In this document: positions 24,423 through 33,261 of the stretch, piece after piece
Numbering within the stretch: the first letter of the stretch is position 1
Layout: every line of letters starts with the position of its first letter
Origin: JAVBLP01 sp052034625
GTDB taxonomy: Bacteria > Elusimicrobiota > Endomicrobiia > Endomicrobiales > Endomicrobiaceae
Length of the DNA stretch: 52,309 nt
Direction: 5' to 3'
NCBI GenBank assembly: GCA_052034625.1
Contig: JBPOII010000016.1
Span: forward strand, 1-52,309
Notes under the pieces: model-generated
The model's database searches: none
Seen by the model: the letters and a program-made list of their open reading frames with translations, nothing else
What the model was told of the DNA's origin: nothing
Made by a program: the position numbers and the translations under genes

Positions 24423-27095
24423 TTATCCCAAATATACATCTACCTTATGTTTTCCCTTGCCAAAAGCCGGTATGATATTTCCTTTTATTTCCTCACCGTT
24501 CACTAATATTTTTTTGGCTTTGCTATTTTTCTTAAGTGCTTTATTGTAAAATTTTATATCGTAATGTGCACCTCTAAAATCTATACTGAGAGAACATTCA
24601 CGAAAATCTTTATTTGCGGGAAGCCTCGGGTCAATTCTTAAGCCGTCAAGTTCACCCTTCACGCCGAAAAAGAAATTCTGGAACAAATATCTAGTCCATG
24701 CAGCAGATCCTGTAAGGATCGGATATTCGCCGCGTCCCGCGATATTTGGATTATCCGAAGAAACATAATATTCAGGTATCCAAGGACCAGCTCTGAAAGT
24801 ACGATGATCATGACTTAACGGATTTACGCCTGAAAATATTTTATATGCTTGTTCGGACATATCCCTTCTAAGCAATGCCCATACAAAAAACAGATTTGCA
24901 TGACAAAATAATGCATTGTTCTCTTTTGTCCCTGCTGCAAAACCTGTTATTCTGCCTATAGCCTTATCAAATTTTGTATAAGGCGGATAATTGAGCTTCA
25001 ATGCACCAACCTTTTTATCGAATAGGTATTTCATAACGGAATCTATAACCTTGTCTGCACTTTTTATTTTATCAGCTCCGCCTGAAACCAAAGACCAGGT
25101 TTGCGGCATAAGCATCATTGCAAAATCATCGGTAGTCGGATTCTTTTTCTTTAGAGCACCTTTTTTGAATATGGTATCAACCGGTTTCCCGTTATCAAAA
25201 ATATATCCGCTGTAATAACTGCCGTTCCATGCTTTTTTATTTGCATTTGCTATAGACACCCTTGCTTTATTCCTCAGGTCATTAAGAATATCGCTGATCT
25301 TTACTTTTATTTTTCTGCCGCTGATATTGCCGTTAACTTTAGAAAGATATCTTGAAAGTTTTTTCTGACGCTCTTTTGCCGGAATATCTGCTGAACTTTT
25401 CCATTTATCCATCAATATGCCAAGTTCTTCAAAAACTTCAATTTCTGAAATATTTTTATGTTTCGCCACTTTTTCAAGAAGATCTGCTACCTCATTGCAA
25501 TCAAGAGCAAGACCGAAAGTAAATGTAATATTCTCGCCTTTTACCTGGTCGACAGCATCGTTCCAGTCAGCCCTTTTTTGTTTAAGAAGATTATTATTTC
25601 CGACATCATAGAACATAGTAAATAACTGAACTAAAAGATGCTCAATAACCGTACCTTTATAAACAGTATTCTTTTCAGTTTTTTGATTACCTATAGTACC
25701 GGCTTTCCATTCAAGGTCTTTTGTTTCCCCTCTGCTTCTATAGCAGTCTTTGAAATAAGCTATGCCGTCTCTGAAAAGGAAATCATAGTCGCCGAGGAAA
25801 TTTATAAGTATCATAACTGTCTGAGCTGTCCAGTAGGGATGGTCGCACCATAAACCGTTAATTTCATCGCTGCCGAACAATTTTGTTCTTGCAAAAAACC
25901 TTGTGGCATTAGTGCCGTCTAAACGTATGCCTTCAAGGGTTTTCATTGTTCTTTCTTCAAGACCCTTCGGATCGATAACTGTTGCCGCCATCATATCCTG
26001 CCAGAAATCTCTCCAGCCTGAAAAATCTGTGCCGTAATCAGTCTGAGGATGCCCTGTATTGCCAAACCAATATCTCATTGAAAGCTGGTAGTTCCACCAT
26101 CTATTCCAAGAGACATTAAAATCTTTATTCCCGGTAGTTATTACAACTCTGGTAGTCCTTTCCTGCCAAAAAGCTGCGAGTTTTTCAAATTCTTTGCGTG
26201 CATTGGCATAAGTATACTTTTTAACTAATTTTTCGGCACCTTTACTGCCTTCAAATGTTATGCCGTTAACTATTACGAATTTCTCCGATTTGCCGGCAGG
26301 TATAGTTATATTTTTAAACTCTATGGCTCCGACAGCTTCTTTACCGCAGCACTGTGCTTTTGGAGCTTCATTATTAAGTACAGCTTGAGGTTTAAGCCAC
26401 ATATTGTTCGTGCCGAGGAATGTTTCTCTGTCAGAGTAAAATCTATTGCCTTTACGGCCTTTTTGTGTTTGTGCACCCATAAAGTAACAGATAGAGCTCG
26501 GTCCGGTAGAGCCTTCTATCCATTCAAGTCCGGGAAGTATTTCTATATGGTCTGTAATTCTGCTTTTATTATAGAGTCTTACAACATCTCTATGATATTC
26601 AACATATGCTCTGTTACCGCCGAAAATAGGAACTGTAGGTATAAAATCAACTGTTTGGGCTTTTGATGAATTGTTTTTTATTTCAACTGTCCATACTTCT
26701 GTCATTTCATCAATAGGCACAAATATTTCAGCTGAAACTTCAAGTTTATGCTTTTTGGATTTGCCGGTAAATCTAACATATCCAAGCCCCATATCATATT
26801 TTGGCTCTGATGTATCCGTTTCGGTGATATCATAATTATTTACAAGCCATGGTTTTTCGCCTTTTGGTCTGACCCAGAGAAATCTCGCCTGTCCTTTTGG
26901 AAAATTCGGTCCGTCAAATTCGCCGAACATTCTTGTATAATCGAAACCGCTGAAACCTCTTAGAAAATTGTCACAGATAGAAAAATACTTTGGACTGTTT
27001 GCCAACATGTGTATTATTGGCTGCGGTAAATCTCTCGAATTTGGGACAGTGAATTCGCCAGCTTCATTGTAATTCCAGATTTTAGATTTAGACAT
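24423..27095 (-). CDS. glycoside hydrolase family 94-type phosphorylase
   Basis: An 890-residue cytoplasmic enzyme of the cellobiose/chitobiose phosphorylase group, which splits beta-linked disaccharides with phosphate. The N-terminal beta-sandwich has GFDYTRMFGEFDGPNF near residue 47. The (alpha/alpha)6 domain has TDYGTDFSGWRDFWQDM near residue 350 and KRADWNDAVD near residue 510, where the aspartate is the likely general acid. The C-terminus has ILTGSAAWTRYLFQNFFFGV and LRIDPRLP, both typical. The substrate (cellobiose, chitobiose, cyclic glucan or other) cannot be read from the sequence. Start ATG follows AGGAGATCTTCAA. Confidence 0.9.
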   Translation of the reverse strand: MSKSKIWNYNEAGEFTVPNSRDLPQPIIHMLANSPKYFSICDNFLRGFSGFDYTRMFGEFDGPNFPKGQARFLWVRPKGEKPWLVNNYDITETDTSEPKYDMGLGYVRFTGKSKKHKLEVSAEIFVPIDEMTEVWTVEIKNNSSKAQTVDFIPTVPIFGGNRAYVEYHRDVVRLYNKSRITDHIEILPGLEWIEGSTGPSSICYFMGAQTQKGRKGNRFYSDRETFLGTNNMWLKPQAVLNNEAPKAQCCGKEAVGAIEFKNITIPAGKSEKFVIVNGITFEGSKGAEKLVKKYTYANARKEFEKLAAFWQERTTRVVITTGNKDFNVSWNRWWNYQLSMRYWFGNTGHPQTDYGTDFSGWRDFWQDMMAATVIDPKGLEERTMKTLEGIRLDGTNATRFFARTKLFGSDEINGLWCDHPYWTAQTVMILINFLGDYDFLFRDGIAYFKDCYRSRGETKDLEWKAGTIGNQKTEKNTVYKGTVIEHLLVQLFTMFYDVGNNNLLKQKRADWNDAVDQVKGENITFTFGLALDCNEVADLLEKVAKHKNISEIEVFEELGILMDKWKSSADIPAKERQKKLSRYLSKVNGNISGRKIKVKISDILNDLRNKARVSIANANKKAWNGSYYSGYIFDNGKPVDTIFKKGALKKKNPTTDDFAMMLMPQTWSLVSGGADKIKSADKVIDSVMKYLFDKKVGALKLNYPPYTKFDKAIGRITGFAAGTKENNALFCHANLFFVWALLRRDMSEQAYKIFSGVNPLSHDHRTFRAGPWIPEYYVSSDNPNIAGRGEYPILTGSAAWTRYLFQNFFFGVKGELDGLRIDPRLPANKDFRECSLSIDFRGAHYDIKFYNKALKKNSKAKKILVNGEEIKGNIIPAFGKGKHKVDVYLG

Positions 27096-27229
27096 TTGAA
27101 GATCTCCTGAACCTTTTATTATTTTCCAACAGGTTTAAAAACAAAATCCAACAGGATTATATAATTATTCAGATTCTTTTTCAAGATAAAATAAAAGTTT
27201 ATAATATATTAGACTGTTTTAGGATTAGG

Positions 27230-27289
27230 AAAGTTACTAAAACAGCAATTACGAATTACGAACCAACAACAAAAGAACAGATGATAAAA
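27230..27289 (+). repeat. dispersed repeat, module A
   Basis: CAATTACGAATTACGAACCA followed by ACAACAAAAGAACAG, closely like 15824-15845 and 48727-48800. It carries no hairpin modules and abuts the btuB terminator. Confidence 0.55.
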
Positions 27290-27329
27290 AAATAAAAGCC
27301 GGAGGAAATCAAATCTCCGGCTTTTATTT
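27290..27329 (-). terminator. rho-independent terminator after btuB
   Basis: AAATAAAAGCCGGAG (27290-27304) and CTCCGGCTTTTATTT (27315-27329) are perfect 15-base arms around a ten-base loop. On the minus strand a T run follows, ending the btuB transcript. Confidence 0.93.
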
Positions 27330-27341
27330 TGTGATGTTATA

Positions 27342-29144
27342 TTATTTCCAAAACTTTAAACTTACACCGCCGTAAACAGTTACTCCAGGCATTGGATAAT
27401 CGTATGCCATCTGATAATCTTCATCTGTTATATTATATCCCTTTAGCCAAACACTGAGATTTTCACTGATCTTATAATTTGCATTGAGGTCAACAGTGAA
27501 ATAAGCATCTAAATCAGGTGAAAAACTGCCGGTTTTCTGTTTGTCTTTATATGAAAAGATTGAAGCAATACTTAAACCCTCGATAGGTTTAATCGTTAAA
27601 GTATAGTTGAGCGTGTGTTCAGGGCTGTATGTTAATATTTTACCGGTTTTCCCGTCTTCAGCTTTTAAATAAGTATAATTGATTTTATGATCCATCCAAG
27701 ACGTCATTATATAACCGGCTTCCAATTCCGCACCATATTGTTTTGCTTTATCAATGTTTTTAAGAGTGCTGACATATGTTATCGGATCAGCATCATATTT
27801 TATCAGATCTCTGCTGTTTATATAAAAACCGCTTCCCATAAAACGGACTTTTCCATGAGAATATTCCAATCCTATATCACTGGATATACCATGTTCAGGT
27901 TTTAATTTTTTGTTGGCAAATAAAAACCATGCAGGATAATCATCATATAATTCGCTAAAAGACGGTGCGCGCCAAACTCTGCCCGTATTAGCTGATATTT
28001 TAATTTTTTCATTTAGATTATATATTGCAGATATCGCAGGAGTTAAAATCTCGCCGTATGTTGAATTACTGTCGCCTCTTAAGCTCGGTATGATCGTAAA
28101 TTTCCATATATCTAAATTAAGCTGTGTATATACTGCAGTATTTTTTCTATCATTGTTTATGAGAGTGGAATCACTAAAAAGGTCTTCTTTTTTATAGTCT
28201 TCCTGCCACCATTCCGCACCGGCAAGTACCATATTATCCCATACAAAGTCCGCCTGAAAACCGAAAGTATCGCTCGTATGGCGATCTTTGGTTGCCCAGT
28301 CAGGATCTGAATATTTCCTTATATTTTTTGAAGTATAGGAATTCAGTGAAAGAACGCCTTTACCGAGTTCAAGATCATAATCGGCTTTTAGATATTTATT
28401 GCTGTCTTTTTGTTCAGAATTTGCGGAAGGATACGTAAGGCTTCCGGGAGTTCCGAAAACACTTTCATAAATATTACCTGAAAGTGAAAGCGTAGATCTC
28501 GAATCAAAATTAAATGAAGCATTAAAAAATATATTGTGATTATTGAAAGCGGAATTCTCCCTTTCCCCATCGCTTGAAAGCATAGAAGAAGTTACAAGAG
28601 CCGAAACTGAATCTGTTGCATAGGCACCTGTAAGAGATGTATTTAAATTATTGAAACTGCCGTAAGAAATACTTGTATCCAGAACGGGAGAATCTGAAGA
28701 CGCTTTTTTTGTTATAACATTTATAACGCCGCCAAAAGCGCTTGTACCATAGATAGCTGAACCTGCACCTCTTATTATTTCAATACGTTCAATATTATCT
28801 ACAGGAAATGATGTGAAATCCGCGCTTCCCAAAGATATATCATTGACTCTTCTGCCGTCAACTAAAACTAATGTCTGTAATGATGATGCACCTCTTATAG
28901 AAACGGATGTCGCTGCACCCGTGGTTCCATAAGTTCTGAAACTTATACCTGTTTCGTGCTGTATAAGTTCGCCGAGAGTTTCGACATTTCTACTCTCTAT
29001 CGTATCTGTTCCTATGACCGTAACATTAGTAGGAAGTTTATCCATATCTTCACTGTATTTAGTTAAACTTAAAAAAACTTCCTGAGCATTTGAGAGCGAG
29101 ACCGTAAAAAAAACACATATTAATAAACTTATTATCTTTTTCAT
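27342..29144 (-). CDS. btuB: TonB-dependent outer-membrane receptor, cobalamin type
   Basis: A 600-residue receptor with a signal peptide (1-20, ending SLSNAQ), a plug domain and a 22-strand barrel. Plug landmarks are NVTVIGTDTIESRNVETLGE, SVSIRGASSLQTLVLVDGRR (about 84-103) and IERIEIIRGAGSAIYGTSAF (about 118-137). The end, YGGVSLKFWK, is aromatic-rich as needed for barrel assembly. Length 600 matches BtuB. The cobalamin riboswitch upstream and the adjacent btuCDF-type transporter make vitamin B12 or another corrinoid the likely ligand. Start ATG follows AAAGGGAAAAATA. Confidence 0.92.
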   Translation of the reverse strand: MKKIISLLICVFFTVSLSNAQEVFLSLTKYSEDMDKLPTNVTVIGTDTIESRNVETLGELIQHETGISFRTYGTTGAATSVSIRGASSLQTLVLVDGRRVNDISLGSADFTSFPVDNIERIEIIRGAGSAIYGTSAFGGVINVITKKASSDSPVLDTSISYGSFNNLNTSLTGAYATDSVSALVTSSMLSSDGERENSAFNNHNIFFNASFNFDSRSTLSLSGNIYESVFGTPGSLTYPSANSEQKDSNKYLKADYDLELGKGVLSLNSYTSKNIRKYSDPDWATKDRHTSDTFGFQADFVWDNMVLAGAEWWQEDYKKEDLFSDSTLINNDRKNTAVYTQLNLDIWKFTIIPSLRGDSNSTYGEILTPAISAIYNLNEKIKISANTGRVWRAPSFSELYDDYPAWFLFANKKLKPEHGISSDIGLEYSHGKVRFMGSGFYINSRDLIKYDADPITYVSTLKNIDKAKQYGAELEAGYIMTSWMDHKINYTYLKAEDGKTGKILTYSPEHTLNYTLTIKPIEGLSIASIFSYKDKQKTGSFSPDLDAYFTVDLNANYKISENLSVWLKGYNITDEDYQMAYDYPMPGVTVYGGVSLKFWK

Positions 29145-29199
29145 TATTTTTCCCTTTAAATAGATTTTGTGATTTGTTTACTGCACTAATAAACTGAAG

Positions 29200-29226
29200 C
29201 TACTGTCTTCTAAAATATACTATCAT
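29200..29226 (-). CDS. possible eight-residue leader peptide between riboswitch and btuB
   Basis: An ATG at 29226 follows AAGGAGGA, the best ribosome binding site in this part of the window, at six bases. The frame reads MIVYFRRQ and stops with TAG at 29202-29200, 55 bases before btuB. It lies just after the hairpin TGCCGTAAAGGCA at the end of the cobalamin riboswitch. It may be a translated leader or only the remains of a former start. Confidence 0.35.
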   Translation of the reverse strand: MIVYFRRQ

Positions 29227-29261
29227 AATTATCCTCCTTAGAGATATGCCTTTACGGCAGA

Positions 29262-29412
29262 GTCAACGGTCGGTCTCCTGGCTCAGAAACTGCTTCACAA
29301 GGCGGCATTCCCTTCCCAAAAAGCTCTTTGCTTTTCAGTGGAAATGCCCGGAAAATTTCTTTACAGTAGCTGGACTGCTCCCGGTTTACACGGGATTCCC
29401 AAAGGCTTTTAA
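29262..29412 (-). promoter_or_regulatory. cobalamin riboswitch upstream of btuB
   Basis: On the minus strand: GGGAATCCCGTGTAAACCGG, then GAGCAGTCCAGCTACTGTAA, a variable arm, TTTCCACTGAAAAGC, GGGAAGG, and the B12 box GAGCCAGGAGACCGACC (complement around 29268-29286). Order and spacing are those of the cobalamin aptamer. It starts at the stop codon of the btuD-like gene, so it sits inside the transporter operon and gives btuB its own control. A hairpin and a strong ribosome binding site follow. Confidence 0.93.
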
Positions 29413-30215
29413 ACCTTTTTACCGCTGCTTTTATTTATTGTCTGTCTGCTGACAGGAATAACATAAGGTTTGCCCGACACAGGATTAGTTTTTACTATCA
29501 CCGTTGTCTTGTAAACCTTTTCTATATCTTCATAATTAAGTACTTTTTCAGGAATATCTTTTCTTATAATTAAACCATCTTGCATAAGCGCTATTTCCGA
29601 GCAAAACTCGCCGGCTGCATTTAAATCGTGAAGTGTCGCTATTATCGTTTTACTATGTTTTTCATTAAGAGATCTCAAGAGTTCAAGGATATCGCTTTGG
29701 CTGCCTATATCAAGATGAGAGGTAGGCTCATCAAAAACTATAATATCTGTTCCTTGGGCTATGGTCTGCGCAATAAGCACCCTTTGTCTTTCGCCGCCTG
29801 AAAGTTCATTTATATTGCGTTTAGCAAAATCGGAAATTCCGGCAATAGCAAGTGTTTCATTAACTATCTGGATATCTTTATCAGCAGCTATTTTAAATAT
29901 ATTCATATATGGATATCTGCCGAAAAGCACAAACTCTTCAACTGTAAAAGGAAAAGATATATTGATATTTTGCGGCATAAATGCCACAGTTTTTGAAAAT
30001 TCATTTCTTGAAAAAAACGCGATCTCCTTACCATTTATATTTATATTACCCTGAGAAGGTTTTAAAAGTCCGCATAAAACTTTAAGCAATGTGCTTTTTC
30101 CGGCACCATTCCTTCCTATTATTCCGGTAAAAGAGCCTTTTGAAACGGCAAGTTCTATATTATGCAAAACTTTTTTAGCGCCGTATCCTGCCGATATATT
30201 TTTCATCTCTATCAT
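29409..30215 (-). CDS. btuD: cobalamin/iron-chelate ABC transporter ATP-binding protein
   Basis: A 268-residue FecE/BtuD-type ATPase. Walker A is GRNGAGKSTLLKVL (about 35-48), the Q loop is in FMPQNINISFP, the signature is LSGGERQRVLIAQ (about 139-151), Walker B is IIVFDEPTSHLD (about 159-170) and the switch histidine is in TLHDLN. It pairs with the BtuC-like permease, whose stop overlaps this start (ATGA). The substrate is inferred from the riboswitches, btuB and the adenosyltransferase gene. On sequence alone a siderophore or heme importer would look the same. Confidence 0.88.
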   Translation of the reverse strand: MIEMKNISAGYGAKKVLHNIELAVSKGSFTGIIGRNGAGKSTLLKVLCGLLKPSQGNININGKEIAFFSRNEFSKTVAFMPQNINISFPFTVEEFVLFGRYPYMNIFKIAADKDIQIVNETLAIAGISDFAKRNINELSGGERQRVLIAQTIAQGTDIIVFDEPTSHLDIGSQSDILELLRSLNEKHSKTIIATLHDLNAAGEFCSEIALMQDGLIIRKDIPEKVLNYEDIEKVYKTTVIVKTNPVSGKPYVIPVSRQTINKSSGKKV

Positions 30216-31213
30216 AATGTTTCCCTTCCGGAACGCAATAAAAGAAAAACAAAGAAAGCTCCTCCGATAATGCTTGTTATCACGCCGACCGGTATCGTTA
30301 CAGGAGCAAATAAAGTTCTGCTTAAAGCATCACATAAGGGTAAAAATGCGGCGCCTGCAAGAGCTGATGCCGGTATAAGGTATATATGATTTCCGCCTAC
30401 GATCTTTCTCATAATATGAGGCATCATAAGACCGACAAAACCGATTATTCCGCAGACAGAAACTGTAGCTGCCGTAATAAGAGATGCTGTTAAAAATATT
30501 ATCTTTGTGTTTTTTTCAATATCTATACCAAGCGTTTTTGCTTTATCCCCTCCAAGGGCTATAACATTAATTATATTTCCTGACAGACATAAAAAAAGCG
30601 AGCCTAAAAACACTATAGCGGTAACAGAAGGAACAAGTCTTTCGTCAAAAGTAGAAAAATTACCCATAAGCCAGACAAAAGCTGCCTGCATTTGATGAGA
30701 AGAAGACAAAGCAAATAAAAGCATTACAGCCGAAGAAAAAACATAACTTATTATTACACCTGAAAGTATCATGGAATTCGAATCAAATCTTTTTCCTGCA
30801 CTTAAAAGATAAACTATTGATACAGCAAGAAGTGCTCCAAGAAAAGCAAACAAAGGAAGGAATATCCAGCTTGCAGCCGTTAAACCAAAAACAAAAGCTA
30901 TCGTTGTTCCAAAAGCCGCTCCGCCTGAAATACCGAGAGTAAAAGGATCGGCTAAAGGGTTTTTCAATATTCCCTGAAAAACACATCCGCTTGCACCAAG
31001 TGCGGCACCTGCTATTAATGCCATAATGATGCGCGGCAGGCGTATATGCCTTATTATCATAATGCTGTTATCATCTCCATCGCCTAATAGTGCATTTAGT
31101 GTTTCAATAAAAGATATATCGTTTGACGAACCGATAGAAAGAGAGAAAATAATTACCGCCAGCAAAATAAGCGGCATTACCGTATATATGATGAAAATTT
31201 TATTTTTTATCAA
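30212..31213 (-). CDS. btuC: cobalamin/iron-chelate ABC transporter permease
   Basis: A 333-residue FecCD-family inner-membrane permease with about ten membrane segments. HIRLPRIIMALIAGAALGAS (about 49-68), GILKNPLADPFTLGISGGAA (about 74-93) and the late GFVGLMMPHIMRKIVG (about 252-267) are hallmark segments, the last contacting the ATPase. It overlaps the btuF-like gene by 14 bases and the ATPase gene by four, so the three are tightly coupled. Confidence 0.9.
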   Translation of the reverse strand: MIKNKIFIIYTVMPLILLAVIIFSLSIGSSNDISFIETLNALLGDGDDNSIMIIRHIRLPRIIMALIAGAALGASGCVFQGILKNPLADPFTLGISGGAAFGTTIAFVFGLTAASWIFLPLFAFLGALLAVSIVYLLSAGKRFDSNSMILSGVIISYVFSSAVMLLFALSSSHQMQAAFVWLMGNFSTFDERLVPSVTAIVFLGSLFLCLSGNIINVIALGGDKAKTLGIDIEKNTKIIFLTASLITAATVSVCGIIGFVGLMMPHIMRKIVGGNHIYLIPASALAGAAFLPLCDALSRTLFAPVTIPVGVITSIIGGAFFVFLLLRSGRETL

Positions 31214-32039
31214 ATTTCATCTCCGGATAAAGGATTTTTGCAATTATCTCCACAGCTTTTGCAAAAGTAGAAGGCGTAGGCGTAAATATATCATTAACAT
31301 TTATCATAAAGATCTTTTCATTTTTTACTGCATTAAGAGTTATATATTTTTTCCAAGTTTCTATTTCTTCCGCATTTATATCACCCATATCAACAAGCAC
31401 AATAATATCCGGATTTCTCTCAAGCACATCTTCAATATCTATAGACGGATAGCGCATTTCTATATCGGCATAAATATTTTCAGTCTTTGTATAGTAATTA
31501 TAATCATTCACAAAACTGTATTTCCCGGCAGTATAAAGCGGTCTTGCACCAACTTCCCAAAACATGCTTTGCTGCGGTACATTTTGAAGTTTTAAATAGA
31601 TTTTATTAATATGATCTCTGGCTTTATCAATAATTTCGCCGGCAATTTCTTCTTTCCCGATTTTTTTTCCAAGAGCGTAAAAATTTGAACAGATCTCTAT
31701 GAAATTCTCTGATGTTTCCATAACATGAACATTAAAACCAAGTCTTATAAGTTTTTCAACAGCCGCTTTATTATTCCCTTCTTTTGTTGAAACTATCAGA
31801 TCCGGCTTTAGAGATGTTATTTTTTCAATATCAGGTTCAAGAAGAGTTCCGATAAGTTCTTTTTGAATTGTTCCTTTAGGGCAAAATATCGTAATCCCAA
31901 TTACAGACTTCTCCATACCGAGTTCATAAAGACTTTCCGTAACCAAAGGAGCAAGAGAGATTATACGTTTATACTCATCGGCAAAAGCACAAGAACAAAT
32001 AAAAAATAAGAATAGTAAAACGGAATATAGTTTCTTCAT
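31200..32039 (-). CDS. btuF: corrinoid-binding periplasmic protein of ABC transporter
   Basis: A 279-residue class III substrate-binding protein with a signal peptide (about 1-20, ending CAFA). YKRIISLAPLVTESLYELGM (about 23-42) is the classic BtuF/FhuD start, ITSLKPDLIVSTKEGN (about 77-92) the hinge side, and RNPDIIVLVDMGD (about 207-219) the second lobe. It captures a chelate delivered by the TonB-dependent receptor and passes it to the permease. The ATG overlaps the stop of the adenosyltransferase gene (TAATG). Confidence 0.88.
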   Translation of the reverse strand: MKKLYSVLLFLFFICSCAFADEYKRIISLAPLVTESLYELGMEKSVIGITIFCPKGTIQKELIGTLLEPDIEKITSLKPDLIVSTKEGNNKAAVEKLIRLGFNVHVMETSENFIEICSNFYALGKKIGKEEIAGEIIDKARDHINKIYLKLQNVPQQSMFWEVGARPLYTAGKYSFVNDYNYYTKTENIYADIEMRYPSIDIEDVLERNPDIIVLVDMGDINAEEIETWKKYITLNAVKNEKIFMINVNDIFTPTPSTFAKAVEIIAKILYPEMKFDKK

Positions 32040-32554
32040 TAAAACTCTATTCCTTTTCTGGCTTGTATTCCTTTATTGTATGGATGTTTTATTTCTTTCA
32101 TTTCAGTAACCAGATCAGCTATATCGATAAGTTCTTGCGGGGCTCCTCTTCCAGTGATAACCACATCACATTTTTCAGACAGTTTTTTTACTGCAGCAAT
32201 AAATTCATTCTTATCTATAAAATTATCCCTTAATGCAATATTATATTCTTCAAGAACAATGAGGTCATATATCTTTTCAGAATCAGCGAGCTCTTTCAAC
32301 TTTTGCATAGCCGGCTTGCACTTTTCTACCGCTTCTTCCGGTGTTACATTCTTTATGCAATAAGGATGTTCTTTAGCAAAAGAAAAGAAATCAAGTCCCG
32401 GAAGGTTATTTAAAATATTTTGTTCACCGTAAAAACTCTCTCCTTTAAAAAGCTGTATCAGGCAGACTTTAAATCCATGCCCGAGAGAGCGGATTATTTG
32501 CCCTATAGCAGCAGTAGTTTTTCCTTTACCATTTCCTGTATTTACTATGATCAT
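32039..32554 (-). CDS. cobA: cob(I)alamin / corrinoid adenosyltransferase (BtuR/CobO type)
   Basis: A 171-residue P-loop adenosyltransferase that attaches the 5'-deoxyadenosyl group to cobalt. NTGNGKGKTTAAIGQIIRSL (about 4-23) carries the inverted-type P-loop, IYDLIVLEEYNIAL (about 97-110) the Walker B-like acidic pair, VVITGRGAPQELIDIADLVT the core, and HPYNKGIQARKGIEF the typical end. The ATG at 32554 has GAGG six bases upstream; an ATG two codons earlier and a TTG are too close to that site. It is the first gene after the upstream cobalamin riboswitch. Confidence 0.93.
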   Translation of the reverse strand: MIIVNTGNGKGKTTAAIGQIIRSLGHGFKVCLIQLFKGESFYGEQNILNNLPGLDFFSFAKEHPYCIKNVTPEEAVEKCKPAMQKLKELADSEKIYDLIVLEEYNIALRDNFIDKNEFIAAVKKLSEKCDVVITGRGAPQELIDIADLVTEMKEIKHPYNKGIQARKGIEF

Positions 32555-32584
32555 TTTCATCCTCAAAAAAATTATCCGCTTAAA

Positions 32585-32725
32585 AGGAAAGCGGACAATA
32601 ATTTAATTCTCTTTCCCTCGCAAGCACCTATATATTTGCATTTGATAGACCGGGCTAAAGAATACATAGATTCTTTTACCGTTGCGGGGCAGCGTCCGAA
32701 TTTAACGGAACTTCCTTCAAATACT
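32585..32725 (-). promoter_or_regulatory. cobalamin riboswitch upstream of the cobA-btuFCD genes
   Basis: On the minus strand: GGAAGTTCCGTTAAATTCGG, then ACGCTGCCCCGCAACGGTAA (the conserved GxCCCGCxACxGTAA), a small hairpin (AGAATCTATGTATTCTTT), AGCCCGGTCTATC (a B12-box-like element) and a 3' arm GGTGCTTGCGAGGGAAAG. The B12 box differs from the standard AGCCAGGAGACC, so this may be a variant AdoCbl class. A TATAAT upstream on the minus strand (complement near 32738) fits a promoter. Confidence 0.8.
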
Positions 32726-32772
32726 TTTATTTTCTTTTATTATACTAAAAAACTATACTTTTTAACTTTATT

Positions 32773-33261
32773 TTATAATTTAAAAAAAACTGCTTTTGAA
32801 ACGCCGCATTTAGGACATTTTTCCGGCGGTTCTTCTCCTGTGTGTTCATAACCGCACACAGAACATTTCCAAACAGTCATTTCTTTTATTTTATTATTTA
32901 AAGTATTACTTATTTTATTAAATATTTTTTCTTTTGGACGGCTTTCAGGTATCGAAGAAATTATACTTTTTCCGTCATAGACAGATTTTGAAACATATAA
33001 ACCGCAAAAACATGCACCGTATTTTTCAATATCACCTTCCATATAATCGCACGGACATATAATATCGGCATCTTTTGAATAATCACCGGTTGAAAGCCTG
33101 CACGGGCAGGAAGTATATCCGAAACGCTTGAGATTTTCAAACAGTCCGTCCATAAGTTCATTTACGAAAGCGGTATCCTTATTGAAAAGATAATTTTTTT
33201 CTTGTGCATTTTTTTTAAACACTGAAAATAGTGTATTAGAATTTTTAACGCTTGGTTTCAT
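32773..33261 (-). CDS. ferredoxin:thioredoxin reductase catalytic domain fused to rubredoxin
   Basis: Residues 1-105 match the FTR catalytic (beta) subunit. Cysteine pairs C52/C54 (CPC), C69/C71 (CPC) and C84/C86 (CFC in place of CHC) would hold the 4Fe-4S cluster and the redox disulfide. Residues 130-162 form a rubredoxin-like iron site with WKCSVCGYEH (C133, C136) and CPKCG (C149, C152). The protein would take electrons from a reduced carrier and reduce a thioredoxin- or glutaredoxin-like partner. The gene just before it (overlap ATGA) encodes such a partner. No FTR alpha subunit is seen. Confidence 0.88.
   Translation of the reverse strand: MKPSVKNSNTLFSVFKKNAQEKNYLFNKDTAFVNELMDGLFENLKRFGYTSCPCRLSTGDYSKDADIICPCDYMEGDIEKYGACFCGLYVSKSVYDGKSIISSIPESRPKEKIFNKISNTLNNKIKEMTVWKCSVCGYEHTGEEPPEKCPKCGVSKAVFFKL

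Noticed and set aside
27342..29144. TonB receptor as a siderophore receptor
   Set aside because: Length, plug motifs, the cobalamin riboswitch just upstream and the adenosyltransferase gene all favour a corrinoid receptor.
31026..31595. 189-codon plus-strand frame opposite btuC/btuF
   Set aside because: Antisense shadow over two recognised transporter genes. The I/Y/H-rich composition is typical of the complement of AT-rich coding DNA.
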